Source of the DNA: Planctomycetaceae bacterium
Lineage (GTDB): Bacteria; Planctomycetota; Planctomycetia; Pirellulales; Thermoguttaceae
Direction of reading: 5' to 3'
Assembly: GCA_031259095.1 (NCBI GenBank)
Contig: JAIRLW010000214.1
Coordinates: forward strand, 1 to 5,125
Length of the DNA: 5,125 nt
Shown here: in pieces, positions 1 through 4,652 of the stretch
How the letters are laid out: the number at the start of each line of letters is the position of its first letter
How positions within the stretch are numbered: position 1 is the stretch's first letter
Made by a program: the position numbers and the translations under genes
Notes under the pieces: model-generated
What the model saw: only the letters and a program-made list of their open reading frames with translations
Told to the model about the DNA's origin: nothing
The model's database searches: none

Positions 1-261
1 GAGGTGATTTTTGACGAGTCGGAATGGAAATCCGTTTATAGTGTAACATTCCCTAACAAACCGTTACCGGAAAAACCGCCAACATTACAAGAGATGATCA
101 AACTGGTTGCGCAACTAGGAGGTTATGTCGCACACTCAAAAAACTGCAAACCGCCAGGAATCGAAACCATCTGGAAAGGAATACAAAGAACAAAAGACTT
201 CGCAGGGGCATGGGAAATATTCAGTCCAAAAAAAAATCGGCAAAAAATATGTGTGGTATAA
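1..261 (+). CDS. IS4-family (Tn5-type) transposase, C-terminal fragment cut by the window edge
   Basis: The reading frame is open from the first base and ends at TAA 259-261, so about 86 C-terminal residues are visible and the gene begins outside the window. The segment LPEKPPTLQEMIKLVAQLGG followed by PPGIETIWKGIQRTKDFAGAWE is the hallmark C-terminal dimerisation region of Tn5-like IS4-family transposases (typical family pattern: PPTL...LIAQLGG...G.KT.W.G.QR..D). The catalytic DDE residues lie upstream and cannot be checked, so whether the element is active is unknown. The last codons run through nine A residues (228-236) and then encode KNRQKICVV before the stop; family members often end in a short basic tail of this kind. 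A GTG at position 4 is in frame but is not a credible start because the homology clearly continues leftward. The gene converges on the GDPD gene. The family call is secure; the exact IS is not identifiable. Confidence 0.85.
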   Translation, partial: EVIFDESEWKSVYSVTFPNKPLPEKPPTLQEMIKLVAQLGGYVAHSKNCKPPGIETIWKGIQRTKDFAGAWEIFSPKKNRQKICVV

Positions 262-416
262 CAAGGCGATTGCCCCTGTGAGCGGCAGAAAATCGGAACG
301 CCAAACGGAAGGCAACACTAATTGCCGTCCGTCCACAGGACCATAGTCGGCTAACGCCGACGCGACCGTAGGTGAAAACCTTTTGGCAAAAGGTCGCCTA
401 CCTGCACAAGTTTTTT
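262..416 (+). other. Hairpin-rich non-coding stretch after the transposase (IS end or structured RNA)
   Basis: No convincing gene lies here, yet the stretch is dense in perfect or near-perfect stems. CCTGTG (275-280) pairs with CACAGG (334-339) and encloses ACGGA-A-GGCAA (305-315) pairing with TTGCC-G-TCCGT (322-332). GTCGGC-UAAC-GCCGAC (346-361) is a perfect 6-bp stem closed by a UAAC tetraloop. GTAGGTG (368-374) pairs with CGCCTAC (395-401), with one G-U if the plus strand is transcribed, around a perfect inner stem ACCTTTT-GGC-AAAAGGT (378-394). An alternative fold pairs GCGACC (362-367) with GGTCGC (392-397) and forms AGGT-GAAA-ACCT (370-381). A T6 run follows at 411-416, too far from the stem for a classical terminator. 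The stretch is richer in G+C than the DNA on either side. It is most simply the 3' non-coding end of the insertion sequence, but a functional structured RNA is possible. Confidence 0.45.
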
Positions 417-422
417 AGCAAA

Positions 423-1313
423 CTATTTTTTTGTTGCTTTTCTTGTTTTCAAGATTTCATTCAATAATTCCGGTCGGTCAGTGGTGATACTTTCCACTCC
501 CCAGTCAAGAAGGGTATTCATCCGATTGATGTCATTGACTGTCCAACACCAAACATGAATTCCCGCATTTTGCAAGTTTTTGACAAGATCAGCAGAAAGA
601 AGTCCGTGATTCACATCCAGAATAGTAGTGTCCAATTCCTTGCACTTGCTAATGAAAAATTCGGTCAAACGTTCCGCATTTTCTTCGGCAGTTCCCTTGT
701 CTTTTAGATTTTCGCTGTACAACCAAGCAACACAAATATCAGTCTCCAATTGCCGAATCTTTTTGACTATTTTTTCTGAAAAAGCAATGATTGTTGTTAC
801 TTCAAGCAAGTCATGTTTCCGAATAGACTCAAGAACAGGTTGTTCAATTTCTTCCATTTTGATTTCGATTACCGGATAACATTTCGTATCTTTCAGGAGT
901 TCAAGATAACCGTCCAACGTGGGAACTTTTTCACCTTGAAACTGTTTTCCTTTCCACTGTCCGGCATCCAATTTCTGAATTTGGGCGTAAGTTATCTGCG
1001 TAAGGTCTTGATCACTGCCGCCAAGTGTCCGTTTAGCGGTTTGGTCGTGTGACAAAAAAATAATGCCGTCGGAACTGCGGTAAACATCGCATTCCGCGCC
1101 ATCCGCTCCGGCTGAAATCGCAATCCGATACGCCATTAACGTATTTTCCGGCGCTAAAAAAGATGCGCCGCGATGCGCCACATTGATTCGTGTCAAAACC
1201 GGCGTCGTTGAATGTTCTTCACCCAATAAAGATTCCTCGCCAGATAAAAGAAACAATAAAAAAAATGGGAAAATCATCCGAACCCATCGCCCAAAATTAT
1301 AAGCCATTGTCAT
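423..1313 (-). CDS. Exported glycerophosphodiester phosphodiesterase (GDPD family)
   Basis: A 296-residue protein predicted to hydrolyse glycerophosphodiesters to glycerol 3-phosphate and an alcohol in a metal-dependent TIM-barrel reaction. Family marks are present in order: the HRG motif with APENT (residues 47-58, catalytic His47), the metal-binding ECD pair (Glu74, Asp76), SHD with the second catalytic His89, EIK (Glu150, Lys152), VWCWTVND (254-261) and the terminal TDRP (278-281). Residues 1-12 are positively charged (GRWVR) and 13-25 form a hydrophobic stretch, MIFPFFLLFLLSG, which looks like a signal peptide or N-terminal anchor; there is no lipobox cysteine. I chose ATG 1313 because AGGAAA lies 3 nt before it and the signal peptide then sits at the N-terminus. 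The frame stays open to ATG 1412, giving 33 more residues, but that start has no ribosome binding site and would bury the signal peptide. The gene ends with TAG next to the hairpin-rich stretch at 262-416. The physiological substrate cannot be told. Confidence 0.88.
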   Translation of the reverse strand: MTMAYNFGRWVRMIFPFFLLFLLSGEESLLGEEHSTTPVLTRINVAHRGASFLAPENTLMAYRIAISAGADGAECDVYRSSDGIIFLSHDQTAKRTLGGSDQDLTQITYAQIQKLDAGQWKGKQFQGEKVPTLDGYLELLKDTKCYPVIEIKMEEIEQPVLESIRKHDLLEVTTIIAFSEKIVKKIRQLETDICVAWLYSENLKDKGTAEENAERLTEFFISKCKELDTTILDVNHGLLSADLVKNLQNAGIHVWCWTVNDINRMNTLLDWGVESITTDRPELLNEILKTRKATKK

Positions 1314-1316
1314 TAA

Positions 1317-1322
1317 TTTCCT
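1317..1322 (-). promoter_or_regulatory. Shine-Dalgarno site that decides the GDPD start
   Basis: The minus strand reads AGGAAATTAATG, placing GGA five bases before ATG 1313. No comparable site precedes the earlier in-frame ATG codons at 1412-1404, which follow a run of seven T residues. This supports the shorter protein beginning MTMAYNFGRWVR. Confidence 0.6.
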
Positions 1323-1427
1323 GTTTTCAAAAATATTAAACGCACCAATTTTGATTTCCATGTCAACTAACACAAAATTCGATAACGACGTAATATCATA
1401 TCTCATCATCATAAAAAAACAACCAAT

Positions 1428-1442
1428 GGGAACCTTTAAATA
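1428..1442 (+). repeat. Copy 1 of the short dispersed repeat GGGAACCTCTAAAAA
   Basis: Reads GGGAACCTTTAAATA, two mismatches from the consensus built from the three copies in this window. It lies in the comB-GDPD gap and is inverted relative to the copy at 1512-1526, with the palindrome at 1467-1500 between them. Confidence 0.4.
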
Positions 1443-1466
1443 TACCCTTTTCCAAAAACAAACTAT

Positions 1467-1500
1467 TCGATTTTAATCGATTTCAGTCCACTGAAATCGA
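1467..1500. repeat. Palindrome between comB and the GDPD gene
   Basis: TCGATTTCAG (1477-1486) and CTGAAATCGA (1491-1500) form a perfect 10-bp stem around TCCA. A second small palindrome, TCGATT-TT-AATCGA (1467-1480), overlaps it, so the TCGATT motif or its complement occurs four times in 34 bases. Neither side carries a proper T-tract, so a classical intrinsic terminator is not well supported. It could be an operator, a REP-like palindrome or the core of a small mobile repeat delimited by the inverted 15-nt copies at 1428-1442 and 1512-1526. Confidence 0.6.
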
Positions 1501-1511
1501 AATAAAAATAA

Positions 1512-1526
1512 TTTTTAGAGGCGCCC
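1512..1526 (-). repeat. Copy 2 of the short dispersed repeat GGGAACCTCTAAAAA
   Basis: On the minus strand it reads GGGCGCCTCTAAAAA, two mismatches from the consensus. It lies 14 bp beyond the comB stop codon and is inverted relative to copy 1. Confidence 0.4.
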
Positions 1527-1540
1527 CTATTATTTTGGAA

Positions 1541-2314
1541 TTATCCGTACTGTTGAAGATGAATTTCCGGTACAAGATCAATGGAATCAATTTTCGCCGC
1601 AGCCGCAATATCGGCGTCGAGTTTTAGTGAAACAAGATTTTTACCGCCGCGGCTTTGACGAAGAAATTCCAATAACGTAATCTCCGAAACTATTTCAGTG
1701 TTGTCAGTAAAAAATAAATTTTCCCAAAGTTGTTTCGCTGTTTCCGCGTGGTGATTCCATTGACATTGAATTTGATTTTGTTGAGAATAACGCGAAAGTC
1801 GGGATACAAGGCAACCAGCCAAAAGTAAGTCTTCTTCCGTAACATCTTCGTCCGTACCCGCACAAAAAATCGCAATTTTGTTTTCTCCTTTCAACTGTTC
1901 CACAACCGCTTGAGCATTGATCAGTCCGGCAGCATAAAGTTTTCGGGCTTTTCTTTTTCCCGCCGCATCCATAGCAACCGTTCCATTTGTTGTCGTTAGA
2001 ATCAAAATTTTTCCGCCTATCTTTTCCGGTGTAAACAGTTGCGGCGAATTGCCAAACTCAAAACCCGCAATCGGAACGCCTTTTCGCTCTCCCCCCAAAC
2101 ATACAGAACCCTTTCCGTACAATTTTTCCAAAACCTCTTTCCGTTGCCTCGCCTCTTCAATGTCCAACATCGGAATCACTTCTTTGGCTCCAGCAGCAAC
2201 CGCCGAGATAACAACAGTCGTCGCACGAAGTACGTCAATAATAACCGCAACAGAATCAGTCAGATCATCGTTTGCCGCATAAGACGGTAACGGATAAACA
2301 TTAATATAAGTCAT
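1541..2314 (-). CDS. comB: ComB-family 2-phosphosulfolactate phosphatase
   Basis: A 257-residue soluble protein matching the ComB family, Mg-dependent phosphatases that convert 2-phosphosulfolactate to sulfolactate, first defined in archaeal coenzyme M biosynthesis. Recognisable blocks are VIIDVLRATT (residues 24-33, with the conserved Asp27), CLGGERKG (72-79), GFEFGNSPQ (84-92), LTTTNGT (106-112) and the FCAGT..DVTEED region (150-162). Length is close to bacterial homologues, with no sign of truncation. ATG 2314 puts the first conserved block at the usual distance from the N-terminus; the region just upstream has only a weak purine stretch (AATAAAG). The gene starts 54 bp after the end of metXW on the same strand, so the two are probably co-transcribed. 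ComB homologues are common in bacteria that do not make coenzyme M, where the true substrate is often undetermined; sulfolactate formation is a plausible but unproven role here. None of the other coenzyme M pathway genes is visible in the window. Confidence 0.85.
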   Translation of the reverse strand: MTYINVYPLPSYAANDDLTDSVAVIIDVLRATTVVISAVAAGAKEVIPMLDIEEARQRKEVLEKLYGKGSVCLGGERKGVPIAGFEFGNSPQLFTPEKIGGKILILTTTNGTVAMDAAGKRKARKLYAAGLINAQAVVEQLKGENKIAIFCAGTDEDVTEEDLLLAGCLVSRLSRYSQQNQIQCQWNHHAETAKQLWENLFFTDNTEIVSEITLLEFLRQSRGGKNLVSLKLDADIAAAAKIDSIDLVPEIHLQQYG

Positions 2315-2321
2315 CTTTATT

Positions 2322-2344
2322 TCTGATTATTTCAGATTTTTTTT
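2322..2344 (+). terminator. Weak terminator-like hairpin in the metXW-comB gap, plus-strand orientation
   Basis: TCTGA-TTATT-TCAGA (2322-2336) is followed directly by eight T residues. It would act only on plus-strand transcripts, and no plus-strand gene reads into it. On the minus strand the same stem sits just ahead of the comB start and lacks a T-tract, so it should not stop metXW-comB readthrough. The stem is only five AT-rich base pairs. Confidence 0.25.
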
Positions 2345-2368
2345 ATTTGCTAACATTTGCCGATTGTT

Positions 2369-4162
2369 TCATAAAAATCCGCGACTCAGTACAACAATGA
2401 CCACATCGGCATTTCGATTAGGATCATCGTCAACTTGTTTGTGTTGCCGCGTATCCAGCGGAATACAATGATGGATACGGAATTTTTTTTTCGCACAAAA
2501 ATCTTCGAAATCGGCTAACGTCAGAAAACGTACATCAACCGTGTTGTACCATTCACTGGGATCACGACCATGATCAATATGCGGCGCTTTGCCTTCTTCC
2601 GCTAAACGCCGGCGATGTTCGTGAAAACCAAGATTCGGAAAACTGACAATACCCCGCGTGCCGACACGCAGCATTTCGTCCAGCACAAACTCGACGTCAC
2701 TCACCGTTTGTAACGTTTTTGACAGAATCACAAAATCAAATTGGTCATCCTCAAAAGCCCTGAGACCGGCATTCAAATCCGTCTGGACAACATCAATACC
2801 GCGGTCAATACATTGTAACACATATTTTTCCTTAATTTCAAGACCAAGAACACGGTTGTTTTCACGCTGCTGAAGCCGCGCCAGCAAACCGCCCTTACCA
2901 CATCCCAGATCAAGAACCTTCGCACCGCGCGGAATCAAATCGAGAATCTGTTCATAATCCAACCGGTCAGGACGCTGAAACGGCGGCACTCCGCCGGAAG
3001 CCTGTTCACAAAATACGTTGCGCAAAAACGACCGTACCATTTCACCGTATAAAGGAAATTCGTGCGGTAAAAGGAACGCATCATGTCCGTAGTCGCTCGG
3101 TATGTCACAATAATTAACCCGCTTGTTTAAGGAAATTAAAGCGTCCACAATTTCCCGTGACAAAAATGATGGGAAAAGCCAGTCGCTCGAAAAACTCAGA
3201 ATTAACCACCGGCACATCGATTTGCGTAACGACTTTTTCAGTTCGTCCGCCGTACTTCCAAGATCAAAATTGTCAATCGCTTTCGAAATAACCATGTAAC
3301 TGTTCGCATCAAACCGTTCGACAAATTTGTCGCCCTGATACGCCAAATAGGAACCGACCGAAAATTTCGTTTCAAATTTCGAGTTGACCTGACGTCCTTG
3401 CGTCCGGTTCGCATCGAATTTTTTCATCATTGATTCACGCGACAAATATGTAATATGCCCAAGCATTCGGGCAATCGCCAAACCATCCGCTGGAATAACG
3501 CCTTGCTCATGATATTGACCGCCGTGAAAATTCGGATCACTTTGAATCGCATTACGCGCAACAATATCAAACGCCAACGCCTGACTGGTCAAATGGGCGG
3601 CGGTCGCCAATAAAATTACAGAAACCAACCGGTCCGGAAATCGTGTTGACCATTCCTGAGCCATAATCCCGCCCAATGAACCGCCAATCACCGAAAGCAA
3701 CCGGCCAATACCAAGATAATCTATCAAAAGACTTTGCACTTCAACAATATCGCCAATCGTAATTTCAGGAAAATCTATTCCGTAACGTTTTCCCGTTTTC
3801 GGATTAATATCATCCGGTCCCGTCGTTCCGCGGCAACCGCCAAGACAATTCGTACAAATAACAAAAAATTGATTCGTATCAATTGGTTTGCCGGGTCCAA
3901 CCATGATCTCCCACCAACCCGGATCATCCTCGTCATCGTGAGACGCCGCATGGGAATCGCCGGATAACGCATGACAAAGTAAAACCGCATTGTCTTTTTT
4001 ACTGTTCAGCGTGCCGTAAGTTTCGTAAGCAACTTTAACTTCCGGCAACATATCGCCATGCTCCAACATTAACGGCGTCCGAAAAACAACCTCCTGAACA
4101 TGTTTCAACGCTTTAGCGTTACGAACCGAATCCGTACTGTCAAAATCTATTTTTGTGTCCAT
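2369..4162 (-). CDS. metX-metW: MetX-MetW fusion: homoserine O-acyltransferase joined to MetW methyltransferase-like domain
   Basis: A 597-residue cytoplasmic protein with two complete domains. Residues ~20-384 are MetX, an alpha/beta hydrolase that acylates homoserine (acetyl or succinyl; not decided by sequence here) in methionine synthesis. Visible marks are LLCHALSGDSHAA (61-73), PGWWEIMVGPGKPIDT (81-96), CLGGCRGTTGP (106-116), the nucleophile elbow GGSLGG with Ser162, SFSSDWLFP with the triad Asp327, and SDYGHDAFLL with His360. Residues ~396-597 are MetW, a Rossmann-fold SAM-methyltransferase-like protein: VLDLGCGKGG (416-425), acidic Glu442 ending motif II, ILSKTLQTV (479-487) and IVSFPNLGF (505-513). 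MetX and MetW are usually separate neighbouring genes; here only about twelve residues (CEQASGGVPPFQ) link them, with no stop or frameshift. Both domains look full length and intact. ATG 4162 has no Shine-Dalgarno site and follows a 9-nt tandem repeat. comB follows 54 bp downstream, probably in the same operon. Confidence 0.93.
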   Translation of the reverse strand: MDTKIDFDSTDSVRNAKALKHVQEVVFRTPLMLEHGDMLPEVKVAYETYGTLNSKKDNAVLLCHALSGDSHAASHDDEDDPGWWEIMVGPGKPIDTNQFFVICTNCLGGCRGTTGPDDINPKTGKRYGIDFPEITIGDIVEVQSLLIDYLGIGRLLSVIGGSLGGIMAQEWSTRFPDRLVSVILLATAAHLTSQALAFDIVARNAIQSDPNFHGGQYHEQGVIPADGLAIARMLGHITYLSRESMMKKFDANRTQGRQVNSKFETKFSVGSYLAYQGDKFVERFDANSYMVISKAIDNFDLGSTADELKKSLRKSMCRWLILSFSSDWLFPSFLSREIVDALISLNKRVNYCDIPSDYGHDAFLLPHEFPLYGEMVRSFLRNVFCEQASGGVPPFQRPDRLDYEQILDLIPRGAKVLDLGCGKGGLLARLQQRENNRVLGLEIKEKYVLQCIDRGIDVVQTDLNAGLRAFEDDQFDFVILSKTLQTVSDVEFVLDEMLRVGTRGIVSFPNLGFHEHRRRLAEEGKAPHIDHGRDPSEWYNTVDVRFLTLADFEDFCAKKKFRIHHCIPLDTRQHKQVDDDPNRNADVVIVVLSRGFL

Positions 4163-4168
4163 TTATAT

Positions 4169-4204
4169 TTTAGTAACTTTAGATACTTTAGTAACTTTAG
4201 GAAT
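4169..4204. repeat. 9-nt tandem repeat directly upstream of the metXW start
   Basis: On the plus strand the units are TTTAGTAAC (4169-4177), TTTAGATAC (4178-4186), TTTAGTAAC (4187-4195) and a partial TTTAGGAAT (4196-4204). The array ends 7 bp from the metXW start codon and therefore occupies its 5' untranslated region or core promoter. No Shine-Dalgarno site is found in it. Copy number could vary by slippage and alter expression. Confidence 0.7.
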
Positions 4205-4230
4205 AAATCGGGACAAATAATTCCGGGATT

Positions 4231-4251
4231 AAAAAAAACTTTTTAGAAGTT
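4231..4251 (-). terminator. Terminator-like hairpin between the 24-codon ORF and metXW
   Basis: On the minus strand AACTT-CTAAA-AAGTT (4251-4237) runs straight into a T-tract that continues to 4231. The stem is short and AT-rich, so termination would be weak. An outer GGGA/TCCC pairing (4251-4254 with 4225-4228) can extend it. It lies 9 bp beyond the stop codon of the small ORF and about 70 bp before metXW, so it could end a short upstream transcript or act as an attenuator. Confidence 0.35.
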
Positions 4252-4254
4252 CCC
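4240..4254 (-). repeat. Copy 3 of the short dispersed repeat GGGAACCTCTAAAAA
   Basis: On the minus strand it reads GGGAACTTCTAAAAA, one mismatch from the consensus, and forms most of the terminator-like hairpin at 4231-4251. Confidence 0.4.
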
Positions 4255-4259
4255 ATTCA

Positions 4260-4334
4260 TTATTCTATCCGGCACATTTTTTCGATTTCGGAAATTGTAA
4301 AAGCCGGTTTGAATTTAATTGATTGGTACCGCAT
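4260..4334 (-). CDS. Possible 24-residue small protein or leader peptide upstream of metXW
   Basis: ATG 4334 opens a 24-codon frame ending in TAA at 4260-4262; the peptide begins MRYQSIKFKPAF and ends SEIEKMCRIE. It is preceded by a good ribosome binding site: the minus strand reads GAAAGGATAACCTATG, with GGA six bases before the ATG. This is the best such site in the window apart from that of the GDPD gene. I do not recognise the peptide. It has no membrane segment. It could be a real small protein, the remnant of a decayed longer gene, or a leader peptide: it lies 97 bp ahead of the methionine gene metXW, has adjacent Met-Cys codons near its end, and is followed by a terminator-like hairpin. 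A single Met-Cys pair is weak evidence for attenuation, and short frames arise by chance in AT-rich DNA. Confidence 0.35.
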   Translation of the reverse strand: MRYQSIKFKPAFTISEIEKMCRIE

Positions 4335-4407
4335 AGGTTATCCTTTCTTAAAATTTTTGTAATATTTTAATGGAATTTTCCTAATTATTTTGAATTTTTC
4401 TTTGAAC
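4335..4407. other. AT-rich spacer with no supported feature
   Basis: Apart from the ribosome binding site of the small ORF (4340-4347), this stretch between that ORF and the palindromic element shows only A/T runs. I see no gene and no convincing promoter. Confidence 0.4.
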
Positions 4408-4594
4408 ACCTTATTTTTACCTCATTTTCCCAACAAAACAACCTTAGTAGCAAAAAAATACAACATAAACTAACCTCATTATCTCATTAAAAAAATAAAC
4501 AACAATAAGGTAATCCGGTAATGAGGTTTTATATTTTGGGGACTCATTGCTACTAAGGTTGTTTTGTTCAGAAAAATTAGGTTGAAAATGAGGT
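4408..4594. repeat. Large palindromic element with 46-48-nt inverted arms
   Basis: A perfect 22-bp inverted repeat (4432-4453 and 4547-4568, containing AACCTTAGTAGC) encloses a 93-bp centre. Each arm continues outward with two tandem 11-nt units of the form ACCTNATTTTY: left arm at 4408-4418 and 4419-4429, right arm (reverse complement) at 4584-4594 and 4572-4582. ACCTCATTTTC is identical in both arms. The centre has its own stem, AACCTCATTA (4472-4481) with TAATGAGGTT (4519-4528), plus another AATAAGGT at 4504-4511, so about seven ACCTNATT motifs occur in under 190 bp. No frame of useful length lies inside. It sits 58 bp beyond the stop of the restriction-modification gene. It resembles a non-autonomous mobile element (MITE or REPIN-like), but could be a multi-site protein-binding region or a hairpin at the end of the neighbouring transcript. 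I found no clear target-site duplication. Confidence 0.75.
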
Positions 4595-4652
4595 TAGTGA
4601 AAAATGAACTTGAAACCGTTTGAATATTTCACTGAATATATTACAAAGATTT

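Noticed and set aside
125..346. Plus-strand frame of 73 codons overlapping the transposase end
   Set aside because: It overlaps the conserved transposase frame, has no recognisable protein features and runs into the hairpin-rich region.
402..412. CTGCACAAGT resembling the inner part of the IS50 outside end (ACACAAGT)
   Set aside because: Only part of the end matches and the orientation is wrong for the right end of an element whose transposase reads on the plus strand.
628..1052. Plus-strand frames inside the GDPD gene, and similar ones inside comB (2039-2290) and metXW (2658-2873, 3734-3967)
   Set aside because: Each lies opposite a well-supported conserved gene and shows no protein family features of its own.
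1361..1366. Perfect TTGACA on the minus strand ahead of the GDPD gene as a -35 box
   Set aside because: No acceptable -10 hexamer lies 16-18 bp downstream; the nearest AT-rich candidates need a spacer of 20 or more, so a promoter is not supported.
1314..1412. N-terminal extension of the GDPD gene to ATG 1412
   Set aside because: No ribosome binding site at 1412, and 33 extra residues would precede a clear signal peptide; ATG 1313 has AGGAAA at good spacing.
4163..4334. SAM riboswitch upstream of metXW
   Set aside because: Expected for a methionine gene, but I see no conserved riboswitch core; the leader is AT-rich and occupied by a tandem repeat and a short hairpin. A covariance-model scan would settle it.
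4408..4594. Retron-type msr/msd RNA or CRISPR array
   Set aside because: There is no reverse transcriptase gene nearby, and the repeats are inverted arms rather than regularly spaced direct repeats with unique spacers.
4403..4609. TGAAC on both sides of the palindromic element (4403-4407 and 4605-4609) as a target-site duplication
   Set aside because: The left copy abuts the arm but the right copy is ten bases beyond the other arm, so a 5-nt match is likely chance.
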